Positions 33,950 through 44,331 of a stretch of 64,000 nt of DNA are shown here, in pieces. The notes beneath the pieces were generated by a model. That model was not told the DNA's origin and searched no databases. It saw only the letters and a program-made list of their open reading frames with translations. Numbering within the stretch: the stretch's first letter is position 1; every line of letters starts with the position of its first letter. The position numbers and the translations under genes are program-made. The stretch comes from Viola odorata. Lineage: Eukaryota; Streptophyta; Magnoliopsida; Malpighiales; Violaceae. Location: the NCBI GenBank assembly GCA_963691705.1, contig OY829545.1, forward strand, positions 30,119,475-30,183,474, given 5' to 3'.

Positions 33950-35487
33950 TGATTACATTGCATTTCATCATGTTTTATTGTCCATTTACTTATTGAATTG
34001 GGCAGTAAAACTACTAATTTATCATTGTATTTCCCATATCTTAGCAGCTCTGGTCTGGAGGTGAATTATTGAAGATCTAATTTGTGGAGCTCTGAAGCCA
34101 TTTTCTTGAGTCTTGGCCAGGATCTTGGCCTAGACATTTCCGCGTCCAAAGTAGCGCGCACCAGAGTCGTCTTAGCCAAGCCTGCGGCCAAGACGCTTTC
34201 GCGATAAAGGAAGAAGCGTGGATTGTTTGGACCGCTTCCCGCATTGGGCTTTGCAGCTGGCATGTCGCAGCTGTCCCGCAAATCTTGAGGGATCTGAAGC
34301 ATATCTCTTGAAGAATCCCGCATGGGATCTCCTTCTTATGTAATTGCGATTTACTTCCCATTATTAGAACAATTTATTATAGCAATCTTTTAGAGATTTT
34401 CTAGGAATTAGAGTTGGATTAAGACAGAGGAGTTTTAGGGCTATTTAGCCGAACATTGTTCACCTCTGTCCACATCGATCATCACCCATCCATCGTCAGA
34501 TCGGAACTTTTCTTCTCTTTCTTCTTCGAAACAATTTGCTCCGGATTTATTTAAATCTCAGATTTAATCTATATATGCAATCAAGTATTCTTACTTTTTA
34601 TCTATGAGTATGAGTAACTAAACACCCATTCTTGGTAAGGGTTGATGAGCTGAAGTTCTTATGTATTCGTGAGATCAATTCGTACTTAATAATCTCTTCT
34701 CTTGTACTTATTTATTTCTTGAACTTAATCTATCGCTTACTCACTAGGGACAAGGTTTGATCATCCTTGTGCTCTAGTAGAGAAGAGTTGCAACCGGTCT
34801 AGAAGGAAAGGGAGTACCCATCGGCTAGACAAAGCAGGTGACTAGTCTCGCGCCAGAGTAGAAGAAATAAGTAATCTAGGTCAAGACCAGATTGACAACC
34901 TAGGGTTTCCACAGGGAAACACCTTGACCTAGGTACTGTCTTCCCCTATACCATTGAGGAAGCGAACAACCATTCAAGGCAATAGTCAAACGGATAAACC
35001 CTTTAACCAGCAAGGTGTCCCTTGGCTAGGATTATCAGGAAAGGGAGTACCCGCTAGGTAATTTGAAGAGGAGGGAAGACAGGAGTGAACAGGAGTACCT
35101 CCACTCTATAGCAGTGCTATGAACGAAGAGATGAATATACTTGAATCTATGATCGAAGCATAAGAACGCAAGCTCTCATATCACCCTTACCTGGAATTCC
35201 CTTTTACTAGATTTTACTTCAATCTTGACCCCTGTCTTGGCCAAGCCTTTGGCCAATACTACTTTGAACTATTTTTACCTCTTTCTGTTTTGTCTTTATT
35301 TTCACATTCTACCAAAACCAAATCCAGTGACGAGGAAGTCAAACCAAGAATTACATCTCCTAGAGGTCTCTGTGGACGATCCTTTTACCATCATCTACAA
35401 ACTCTTGTAGACAGTGATAAGTTGTATTTCTACCCCCAATTTCATACCTATTTCACTATTATATTTGACGTGTTCAACGTGCGATCA
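33950..35487 (+). repeat. Athila-like LTR shared between A2 and A3 (1538 bp)
   Basis: A polypurine tract (33934-33949) precedes it and a primer site (35501) follows, so it serves as 3' LTR of A2 and 5' LTR of A3. Ends TGATTACA...GCGATCA. This is the pattern left by recombination between LTRs of tandem copies. Confidence 0.9.
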
Positions 35488-35500
35488 AATTTTGAAATTT

Positions 35501-35517
35501 TGGTGCCGTTGCCGGGG
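35501..35517 (+). promoter_or_regulatory. A3 primer-binding site
   Basis: TGGTGCCGTTGCCGGGG is the tRNA-Asp type site with one mismatch to the A1 copy. Confidence 0.85.
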
Positions 35518-35566
35518 ATCTCTTACGGTATTTGTAGTTTTTGTTTTATTTTGTTTGTGATAGTTG

Positions 35567-36454
35567 ATGACCAGGTCCTCTTGTAGAGAAGAAGATTTGC
35601 TACCATACAATCCGAATCTCACTAAGGCCGAAGCACAAATCCGGAAGATAGCTCAGAAAAAGAAAAACCCAGAAGAAAGTGAATCGGAAGCCTTTAGTTC
35701 CGAAACAGATTGGAGTCTTGATAACGATCTTGGCCTAGATTCAGACCAAGACAATTTCCTTAATCAAGACATGGCAGAAAATCAACCAGAGCCCACGATG
35801 AGGGAACTAAACAGAACAGCAGAGCTGGAAACCTTCTCCTGCATAGCTTTGCCAACAGTGGCAAATGATTGGTCTATCAAAACCAATATAGTGGCCAACC
35901 TTCCTAGGTTTTATGGCCATTCGAACGAGAACCCATTCAAGCACCTAAGGAATCTACACGTCCAGTGTGATATGATGAAACGAGTTACTGTGAACATGGA
36001 GAGAGCGAAGCTAAAAGCTTTTCCATGCTCTCTCGAGGGGGCTGCCCAAAATTGGTTCTACAGCCTACCTTACAACACGGTCAACACATGGGCCGAGATA
36101 TCCACATTATTCCTCAACAAATACTGGAATGCAACAAAAGCAGGAGCGGCTAGAAAGAACATGGCTGCCATCCAGCAGAGGAACAATGAGGGGCTAAGCG
36201 AATATCATCAACGGTTCAGAGAATTGCAAGAAGTTTGCCCTACACATGGAGTTACGGATCAAACCATGATCCAATATTTTTATGATGGAATGCTCCTACC
36301 TAGCAAAGAAAAAGTTGATGTAGCCGCAGGTGGAGCATTGCAGGACTTGACGGTCACCAAAGCCAAACTTCTACTTCAAACCATGGCAGACAATAGCCAA
36401 CATAATATCACTTCTGACAGAACTTCTATTCCTTCTAGTCTTTGTTCTATTGAT
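35567..36454 (+). CDS. gag: A3 gag, N-terminal part, open until the T3 insertion
   Basis: ATG 35567 opens 296 codons with no stop. Gag would form the element's particle. It has an acidic N-terminal region (SESEAFSSETDWSLD), then a capsid-like core with PRFYGHSNENPFKHL and LEGAAQNWFYSLP, then an AKLLLQTMADNS stretch. At positions where A1 has TAA (20412) and TAG (20802) this copy has Gln. The frame ends where T3 begins at 36455. The homologous A1 sequence continues IEQKLAEI, so the break is an insertion and not a natural end. The remainder must lie beyond the window. Confidence 0.88.
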
Positions 36455-37106
36455 TGATCAGAGTCCGGGCGATACTGAGCAGGATCGGCCTGATCTGGGC
36501 TAGTCGGGAACACTGTATTGGGGTCTTCGTCACCTGCTAAGCGCCGGAGGGAGTCTCCGGCGTAAACACTCACTTGATAAGAGTCCGGGAGATACTGAGC
36601 AGGATCAGCCTGATCTGGGCTGGTCGGGAACACTGTACTGGGGTCTTCGTCACCTGCAAAGCGCCGGAGGGGGTCTCCGGCGTAAACACTCCGATGCCAA
36701 AGTCAGTGTGAGTAGTAAAAATGGCAGGGGTTCAGTATGCTGTCTTAGGCTTACCTCCTTGTCTGAAAAGGTGGGGGTATTTATAGGCAAAGGAAGGAGT
36801 GTACCAACAGGGGGTAGGAGTTATCCCTGGTAGGTGTCGCTGGGTGATAGATGTCGATGGGGTGGCAGGGAGTGATGTCATGTGGGATGACGTCATGCGG
36901 AGTGAGGTCATGGATGACCTGGGATGGGATGCCGCCGTGCGGATGTCGCATGAGAGCCCCCCCTCTAATGTCGACCTTCCCAGGGTAGGCCGCTAAGCTA
37001 AGGGCGGTAAGAATAGGGTCTCGTCTCCCTCGGCGGGTACAGTATGCTGGCCGAGTCACTCACCGGGGTAGTGGAGATGCCGCTTCTGTGGTATCGATAG
37101 TTATCA
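36455..37106 (-). repeat. T3 3' LTR with internal duplication
   Basis: On the plus strand it starts TGATCAGAGTCCGGG and ends GATAGTTATCA, matching the T2 LTRs. The first 120 bp (36455-36574) are repeated at 36575-36694, each copy beginning TGAT-AGAGTCCGG. The TATA box is at 36785-36778 (minus). Confidence 0.88.
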
Positions 37107-37338
37107 TATGCCCAACTGAAAACGAGCCCGAGCGTTTACCAAGGGCTATCGCTGCGTCTTCCGTCTTGCCTCTTCAGAGGTTTCTGCATTAATGAGGGCT
37201 CGACAGTCGATAAAGGTATACTTTCAGAGTACCTTTTTTCCTGAGTTTATAAATAGGCCTTTCATTTTGCACTTATTTCCATAACTCTCTCAACCTTCTT
37301 CACATCTCTCTTCGATTTTCCTCATCTCTTTTCCTTCA
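37107..37338 (+). promoter_or_regulatory. T3 antisense promoter region for gene X
   Basis: This lies between the LTR and ATG 37339. TTTATAAATAGGCC (TATA at 37248-37255) sits about 90 bp before the start. The matching T2 region (44103-44331) has TCTATAAATAGGCC. Confidence 0.7.
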
Positions 37339-37725
37339 ATGAACGAGATCACCAAGAACTTTCTGCTATCCAAAACCCATACCTTGAGAAATTTGACCCA
37401 GGCTGACATCGATTTTTTGGGGTCGTTGAGCACCAAGACTTCGGAGGATATCTTGGAGCTCCAGGGAATGTTGACTCCCCTACAGGCTAGATAGGCTGCT
37501 ATTACCATGGAGGACTTCAGTCCCGTGGAGAAAGCGGTGAAGCTGTCAGCGGCTGTCTCTCAAATTCAGCTGCTTATGACAATGCTGCAGCATAGGAAGG
37601 ACTTACTAGGGTGCTGCCTGAAGGGCATGAGGGCCTATTCCTCTGAACTGACCACTCTTGCGGATGCCCTGAGGGAAATTCCTTTCTTGGAGTGAGAGGA
37701 TAATGACGCTGGGTCGAATGCCTGA
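37339..37725 (+). pseudogene. T3 accessory gene X
   Basis: ATG 37339 gives MNEITKNFLLSKTHTLRNLT, then TSEDILELQGMLTP, VEKAVKLSAAVSQIQLLM and GCCLKGMRAYSSELTTL, for about 128 codons in all. TAG at 37492 (Gln in T2) and TGA at 37693 (Trp in T2) interrupt it. It looks helical, with leucine-rich heptad-like stretches and no known domain. It is the first gene of the antisense block, next to the 3' LTR. Confidence 0.75.
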
Positions 37726-37776
37726 CCCACGATGGGAACCCTTCTGCCATGTCTTTCTATGCTCCTCTGGGGCCAG

Positions 37777-37850
37777 CTTTTGTAACCTCGGGCCGTTAGG
37801 CCTTTTTGTAATCTCGGGCCGTTAGGCCCTTTAAATAAATAAATATGTTT
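37777..37850 (+). terminator. Likely 3' end of X transcript in T3
   Basis: Two copies of TCGGGCCGTTAGGCC are followed by AAATAAATAAATATG, an A/T-rich plant-type polyadenylation context. T2 has the same arrangement at 44775-44840. Confidence 0.45.
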
Positions 37851-38199
37851 TTCCTTATTAGCTTGCCGCGCTGTCGATGTTTTTCTTCTTTCTCATGTCG
37901 TCTTTCTTAAAAAACAACTTCTATTCTCACTAATTGTGAGCTTGGTGTCCCTTGGGATCCCATAACTTTATTTGCCTACCTGGCTCATAATGACGATTCT
38001 CTCACGTCGTAACCGTTCTGAATATATTTTGCGCCATTTTTTAGTGTTAAAGGATTGGGCAACGATTTCGGTGCCTTTTGGTTGGTGTAGACTTTCAACA
38101 GTTGCGAAGTCAGATCTTTCCCCCAATAGTCGTTATCCCCGATAGTATTAATTGTCCTCGATAATACGCGAAAAGGCAGGCAGGCTTCCTCGCCTCGGC

Positions 38200-38206
38200 T
38201 ATATAA
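38200..38206 (+). promoter_or_regulatory. TATA box of T3 gene Y
   Basis: CTATATAATGGGGC lies 71-77 bp before ATG 38277 and is identical in T2 (45193-45199). Confidence 0.7.
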
Positions 38207-38276
38207 TGGGGCTCTTCCTTTCTTTTCCTGTTCATATTTTCTTTTCTTCTTTCTTCTTACTCTTACTGATATTTCC

Positions 38277-38764
38277 ATGGCTGACTCCCGTTTTTTGTAT
38301 ACTGCTGCTTGTGATTCTCCTCCGACCCCTCCAACTTCTCCCGACTCTGACTATCCTTCTCCCTCACCTCACTGGAGGTCTGCCAGACGTTCTGCAAAGT
38401 GCCGGGGTTGTAAGAAATCGAAGAAAACAAAGAAATAATCTTTTGAATCCTTCTTTGCCGACTTTGAACCTCACTATCTCTCACTGCGGCGAAAGGATGA
38501 AGCGTCACCATCCATTCCTTGTCCTTTTCCCAAGGATAGGACTTCTGTGCAAGATGCTGCTCCATGACTGGTTACCCCGACCCTGGAGGAAGGCTCCCGC
38601 GCCGCTTCAAAGGAGGAAACTGCCCCCACGACAGGTTCCGTGGCTAGGCTTGGTAAAAGACCTTTCAGGATTGACGAGCCCTTTCCTTTCTACAATAGTG
38701 GGTCCCATCGCCTCCGGAGGATTATGATTATGTCTACGACATACACTGGGCGGACGAAGACTGA
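38277..38764 (+). pseudogene. T3 accessory gene Y
   Basis: It aligns with the intact Y of T2: MADSRFLYTAAC, a Pro/Ser-rich part, a Lys-rich KKSKKTKK, then SFESFFADFEPHY. Stops at 38436 (Gln in T2) and 38561 (Gly in T2) and a 1-nt loss near 38705 break it before the conserved acidic end. Confidence 0.78.
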
Positions 38765-39082
38765 CGATGCCGTACTCGTTGTAGATGTCACTGGCTTTCT
38801 CTTTCAGTAAATAAAATAGAATAAAATAAAATGTCATTTGCCTTTTTCTTGTCTCTTTTGGTATAATGCCGCTCTATGGGATAACTGCTCCTGGACAGCC
38901 AATTACCGCTTTATACGACCATTTTTCTGGGGTTTCTTGTAATTAACGAGCCTTTCTTTTGCGAAATTCGAGGCGAGTGCTTGACTTTAAGTTTTCTGTC
39001 AGGGTCTTTCCACGTGTCCCGCTTGTCCCATACGTGTCCTGCTGTGATAGGTTGCCCTTCTGCCTGACTTTTCCACCGTCTC

Positions 39083-39090
39083 TTTTAAAA
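39083..39090 (+). promoter_or_regulatory. TATA-like site of T3 gene Z1
   Basis: TTTTAAAAGG is conserved in T2 at 46070-46077, about 190 bp before the Z1 start. A weaker call than for X and Y. Confidence 0.45.
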
Positions 39091-39274
39091 GGAAAAATGC
39101 TTCTTCTTTGTACCCTTTTGCTCCTTTTTATACTTCACAACTCTCTTCGTTTTTCGCTCGCTCCGAGGAAATTCTCTCGTTCACATCCAGACAATTTGCC
39201 TATTAATTTCAGTCTTCTCTCTCAAGGTACTCTGCTCAATCTTGCTTTGATTTTCCTTTGCTGCTTTATCTATC

Positions 39275-41362
39275 TTGCCTCGCACGAGATCTCAATCTAG
39301 TTCTTTAGTTACCCCTAGACCAATTTCTCGATATCCTGAGCTTGAAAACACCCCTAGCATCTTTACTTGCCCTACTGTCTTACGCCTTGAACTGGAAAGC
39401 AATAACATTACCTTCCCCCGCGGTTATCGCCCCACTATTCCTTCTGACACTATGAGGCTTCATAGCCGGCAATGGAAAACTCATAGGATTCTTTATTTTA
39501 AAATGTTTCAATATGGGTTCCGCCTCCTAGTTCATGACACGCTAGAGATTGTGCTGCGCGAGCACGGGCTTAACCCTGCGCAGATCACCCCTTCCTCATG
39601 GAGTTGCATCTACACCTTCCTTCGTGCTTGCGAGTTAAAAGATATTCTTGCTCCCTCTGTCGCTTTATTTCGCAAGTTCTTGACTCTGGTTTTTCGCGAC
39701 GGCTTCATTAATATTATTCCACGATGGGATGATGCCCTAGTGAGGCCTTTTTGGCAAAAATTTCAAGGATTTGAGGAGAACGTCGAAGACTGGAAGAGCG
39801 GTTTCTTCGTTGTCAAATTACCCTCTCGCCTGTGGCGTTCTCACTTCAACCTGGAGGTAGTTGATTGGGTGAAGCCAGCGCCTCTATCTAGGGAAGAGTT
39901 GGGTCAGGCCAACGCTTTACTGGAGATGGAGTCCTCTTTCCAGATCTGAAACTTTGCTTTGTACAGGCCTTTAACTGAGTGTACCATAGGTGAGCTTTTG
40001 AGCTTCGACGTTGCCTTACTTACCCCTTGCTTACTAACATAACTTTTCGCAGGGGAGACTATCGCTCGCCCGCTCTCCGAAGGTGACGCTTCTCACAAGG
40101 TTGTCGCGCCTTCAACGACTGCTCCCTCTACTTCCGCTGGGGCTCGAGCTGATCACCGTATGCCCATAAACAAAAGAGCTTTAGACGAGATTCTTTCTAG
40201 GGAAAGCGGTTCCTCCCTCCGTACTTCCCGCTTCGTGGAGAACTGGTTACCCAGTCGGAAGAAGAGGTCCGGGTCTGGTTCGCCAGTGACTGAGATAAAG
40301 ATTTTCTCCTACGGAGTCGAGGACATGGAGGACATGGATACGGAACTGAGCCTCCGCCCGGCTTCCTCAGCTCAACGGAAGAAACTAAGAGAAGCGAGTG
40401 GAGCTCAAGTGACAAGGATGGCTGCTCGATCTCCTCCTGCCAACACTACAAATACCATCGCTTCCCAGACTGCCGTTTCACTGGGTGGCACTTCCTCGAC
40501 TCTGGGGTTGGCTGCCCCCAACAAGACCTCCCCTACCGCGATGATGCCGCCATCTGCTACAGACTCCTCTCCTGTCATGGAACCTCCACACTCGCCCATT
40601 AGCCCCTGTATTCCTGACGTGCCTCCATCAGTCCCAAGTGGACCTGGTTCTTCTCACTCTCCCCCGAAGTCCCCTTGTCCGTTGTTCCTTACTTCAATTC
40701 AAGACGTTGGCGGTTCAAGCGGTATCTCCGCCTCTTCCTTTGTTGCTGATCTTTCCCATGACGGGCCTCAAGGGGCCCCTTCTCACCGACTAAATCTATC
40801 AAAATTTGGGACTGACGGGTTCCGTGCCCTGGGTATATCAGACCCCTTGTTGCAAGATCAGCCCATGGCTATCTTGGCCTGCGAAATGTTTTGCGCCTCC
40901 GAGGACGAAAGTAGGCTACTGCAGCTTCCTCCTGAGGTTCAGTATGTGCGCTTCATGAACAACTACCTTACTGCCTTTCGACAACTTCATTACTTCATCA
41001 AGGTTCGTGGTACACAATCTCAAAACTCTAGTGCCGAACTGCGCGAGTGCCGCACTGACCTCACTCGGGAAAGGTCTAAAGGAAAAGCCCAGGTTGAAGC
41101 TTTGGAGGCTGAGCTGGTGGCTGAAAGAAAGAAGAACTCTTTCCTTCTTGAGGAGATATCATCCTGCGATGCCAACCTGACGAAAGCTTCCACGAAGGTG
41201 GCCTGGTGGAAGCAGAAGACTAAACAAGCCTTTATCACTGGGGTCACAGATCAGCACCGCAGTAGGGCCGCTGATCCCGCTGAGGTCGCCAAGTATGCCT
41301 CCGCGAGGATGAAAGAGATTGATGAGAGCCAAGAGGGTTTCCTCTCTTCCGAAGAGGAGTAA
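39275..41362 (+). pseudogene. T3 accessory gene Z1, two exons
   Basis: The expected start codon reads TTG at 39275 (ATG in T1, ATA in T2). Exon 1 (39275-39989) encodes PRTRSQSSSL, then a Transposase_28-like domain with LYFKMFQYGFRLLVHD, LNPAQITPSSW, PRWDDALVRPFWQKF and SRLWRSHFN; a TGA at 39947 replaces Arg. The intron, 39990-40052, has GTGAGC, a TTACTAAC branch-like word and TTTTCGCAG (63 bp). Exon 2 (40053-41362) joins in phase and stays open: FVENWLPSRKKR, an acidic patch, a Ser/Pro-rich middle with HSPISPCIPD, and a coiled coil with AQVEALEAELVAERKKN ending in FLSSEEE. The function is unknown. Confidence 0.82.
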
Positions 41363-42042
41363 AATAAGTCAGTGCCTGGGGAGGGCCCATTTGATGCCGC
41401 TTGATTAGGGGTGTCGCTTCTTTACTTACTCCCTTGTTGTATTATTTTTCCCATTTGGACTTTGACGTCGCCTCCTTGCTTGTAATAATTAACAAATCTT
41501 GTAATCTTAACCAAATAATACGTGTTTCTTAACGATGTCGCCCTTTATCACTTGCCGCTTGACTACTTTTTTCTTCGCACTTCGCCTCTTGCGTGTCGTG
41601 GCATTGCAACTTGCCGCTCCTTTTCACTGGGTTTGACTGCCCCCTTTTTCAGAGCATTTAATGCTCTGACTCCTTTTACTTGATACGGAGGAGACAGTCA
41701 TGATGCTCTGAGCCCACGTGTCCTCAAAGGGGAGCGCTAAGGGAATAGCGGGCTGAACATGTCTTTTCGCTCCTCAGGAATTGTACCCGCTTCCCGTGCC
41801 TCTTGTCCTTGACACGTCACACACCACGATCGCTTGACCCGTCGTTCCCTTTAATCCTTAGGGTTATAAAAACCCTCACGTGCTCTCTTCTTATCTTTTA
41901 TTACCTTTCTCTTTCGAAAACGAAAAGAAAGAAAAGAAAACACAATTCCTCTTCTTCCTCCTACGATCCGCCGCCGCCCGGGTGCTTCGACCTTCCTCTC
42001 ACAAAAGGTACCTTCCTATCTATCCTTCGTTTAACCTTGCCC
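41363..42042 (+). promoter_or_regulatory. Z1-Z2 spacer in T3 with Z2 TATA box
   Basis: TTATAAAAACC (TATA at 41865-41872) lies about 170 bp before ATG 42043. The upstream part probably holds the Z1 3' UTR. The word AGAGCATTTAATGCTCTGA near 41651 is a perfect short hairpin and is also present in T2 near 48702. Confidence 0.55.
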
Positions 42043-43625
42043 ATGGCTCGTAATCGCCGCTATTCCTGCTCTGCTGGGGAGGGGGATATTGATACTACTA
42101 TTTCCACCATTGCTTCCACCGCCGTCCTTCGACGGCGCCTGCGAAGTTATAATGCCACTCTCGACCAATTGGAGGGGTATTCTACTGAAGTTGCCCCGAA
42201 GTCGCTTCGCCTTAATAGCGAATTATTTGGCAACCGTAGGGTTCTTTATGCTAAAATGTTTCATTATGGTTTTCGGCTGCCTCTAGATCCTTTAATTGCT
42301 GAGTTACTCTCTGAATTCGATTTAAATGCTGCCTAGTTGAGTCCAAATGCCTATTGTGGCATTTATGCTTTTATAGCCCTTTGTAGATACATAGGAAATG
42401 AATCTCCTTCTTTGTTGTTGCTGCGCTCCCTTTTTCAATTATACCACCATAACAACGGCATCATAGTGATATCGCCTCGCTATGATGTTGAAGCCCTAAA
42501 CCCCTTTACCTGGAAGCTGCTGTTCCTCGAATCTTCTGTTGATGCTTGGAAAAAAGGATTCTTCATCGTCAATCTGCCCGAGCCCTTGTGGCAGAGCGGG
42601 TTTAATCTAGTCGTCAGAGATGCTGCCTGGGGTGGCAGGCCACACTTAGGACCAGTTGACCAAGGCTGGCTGGACATCCGGGATTACATTCAAAGTGAGC
42701 ACCGTCCCTTCATTCGCTGCTCCCCATCAGTACTAACTCTAACGTTCTTTTCTTATTTCTACAGATCCTCCCGCCGGGTGGAAACCTGAGTGCATCAAGA
42801 AAAGAGAAAAAGGAGCTCAGTAGAAGAAAGAAAAAGAGGCTCTTTCTGCCGTCTCGACCGGTGTCGCTACTAACACCATGCACACGTCCACTTCTGCGCC
42901 TGAGTCCTCTTCTCTTCCTCGAGCGGAGGCTACTGCCACATCAAATATTGCGCCAATTTCCTCCCCCAGTATTGTTCCTACTCGAGCGTCGTCTTCTCGT
43001 CCTCCCCTTGCCAAAAAGAAGAAGAGAACTCTCCGCCTTCGCGTTATTGCTCCTACCCGTCCTCCTGTTCAGGTGGTTTTTACAAACTTTTCTCCGTCTA
43101 TTTGTTTCGTTCGTTTCTTAATTCCTCTTTTTCTTTCGCGCGTAGGATACCACTGCTGTTGCCTCTTCTGCTACTCCTTCGCGCGACGGCATGGACTTGT
43201 CAGGCATTCTTAGCCCCAAGCGACCGCGTCCCAATGAAGACACCCCTTTCGCAGATGACTTTGATGCTGGTCAGGAAGGGCAGGGCGGCGTCACCAATAC
43301 CGGCCCCTTGATGGGTAATCAAGGCTCTGGTCCGCCAGGGAACGGGGCTACCTCTGCGTCGCTTCACTCTTCTTTTGTCGCGTCATCTCCTCCTCCTGGC
43401 AATCCCTTGGGCTTTCTAGAGGATCTTGTAGAGGAGGACTTTCTATCCCTACAAACTGGCGGTTTCAATATTGACGCTGGACCATCTAATCGTTCCCCTC
43501 CGCCCCCTCCTGATGTCTTCTTCGTTCCTACTACTGTTCAAACGATCTCTCCTTCTCTTCCCCCTATGGACACTCCGCGCATGGTGGCTGACCTAAGCAC
43601 TATACTCTCTAGCGGAGCCGCCACC
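42043..43625 (+). pseudogene. T3 accessory gene Z2, 5' part (split by T2)
   Basis: ATG 42043 (MARNRRYSCSAGEG). Exon 1 (42043-42694) has LYAKMFHYGFRLPLDP, FDLNAAQLSPNAY and NPFTWKLLFLESS; a TAG at 42334 replaces Gln. Intron 42695-42764 runs from GTGAGC to TTTCTACAG. Exon 2 (42765-43072) is basic, with AKKKKRTLRLRV. Intron 43073-43145 runs from GTGGTT to GCGTAG. Exon 3 starts at 43146 (DGMDLSGILSPKRPR) and is open to the T2 insertion. The N-terminal domain is clearly related to that of Z1, so the two genes look like old duplicates. Confidence 0.82.
43621..43625. repeat. Left target-site duplication of T2
   Basis: CCACC directly before the T2 LTR; the same five bases follow it at 59752-59756. 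Confidence 0.9.
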
Positions 43626-44102
43626 TGATAAGAGTTCAGGGGATACTGAGCAGGATCGGCTTGATATGGGCTGGTTGGGAACACTGTACTGGGGTCTTCG
43701 TCACCTGCAAAACAGTGCAGGTAGTCAAAATGATAGGGGTTCAGTACGTTATCTTAGGCTTACCCTCTTGTCTGAAAAGGTGGGGGTATTTATAGGCAAA
43801 GGAAGGAGTGTACCGACAGGGGGTGGGAGTGGTCCCTGGCAGGTGTCGCTAGGGTGATATATGCCGCTGGGGTGGCCTTGAGTGACGTCATACGCGATGA
43901 TGTCATGCGGAGTGACGTCAGGGATGACCTGGGATGGGATGCCGCATGAGAACCCCCCCGCTGATGTCGACCATCCCAGGGTCGGTCGCCAGGCTAAGGG
44001 CGGTATGAACAGGGCCTCGTCTCCCGCAGTGGGTATAGTATGCTGGCCGGGTCACCCGGCGGGGTAGTGGAGATGCCGCTTCTGTGGTATCGATAGTTAT
44101 CA
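43626..44102 (-). repeat. T2 3' LTR (477 bp)
   Basis: It matches 59220-59751 but lacks about 43 bp (the GCGCCGGAGG-type stretch) and a 14-bp copy of a GATGCCG direct repeat. The minus-strand TATA is at 43794-43787. A TGACGTCA cluster lies near 43880-43920. Confidence 0.93.
43880..43920. promoter_or_regulatory. TGACGTCA cluster in T2 3' LTR
   Basis: Three TGACGTCA or TGATGTCA words lie within 40 bp. This is the sequence type bound by plant bZIP/TGA factors. The cluster is also in the 5' LTR (about 59517-59565) and partly in T3 (about 36871-36912). Regulation is inferred only. Confidence 0.5.
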
Positions 44103-44242
44103 TATGCCCAAACGAAAACTAGCCCGAGTGTTTACCAAGGGCTATCACAGCGTCTTCGGTCCTGCCCCTTCAAAGGTTTCTGCTCTAATGAGGGCTCGAG
44201 AATCGATAAAGGTATATCTTCGAAATGCCTTTTTCCGAAGTC

Positions 44243-44250
44243 TATAAATA
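44243..44250 (+). promoter_or_regulatory. TATA box of T2 gene X
   Basis: TATAAATA lies 82-89 bp before ATG 44332, just inside the 3' LTR, and points against gag-pol. Confidence 0.7.
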
Positions 44251-44331
44251 GGCCTTTCCTTTTGCACTTGCTTCATAACTCTCACAGCTTTTTCACCTCT
44301 CTCTTTGAGTTTCCTTATCTCTCTTCTTTTC

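Noticed and set aside
36376..36633. Minus-strand ORF with repeated FPTSPDQADPAQY
   Set aside because: It is produced by the duplicated LTR end of T3 read as protein.
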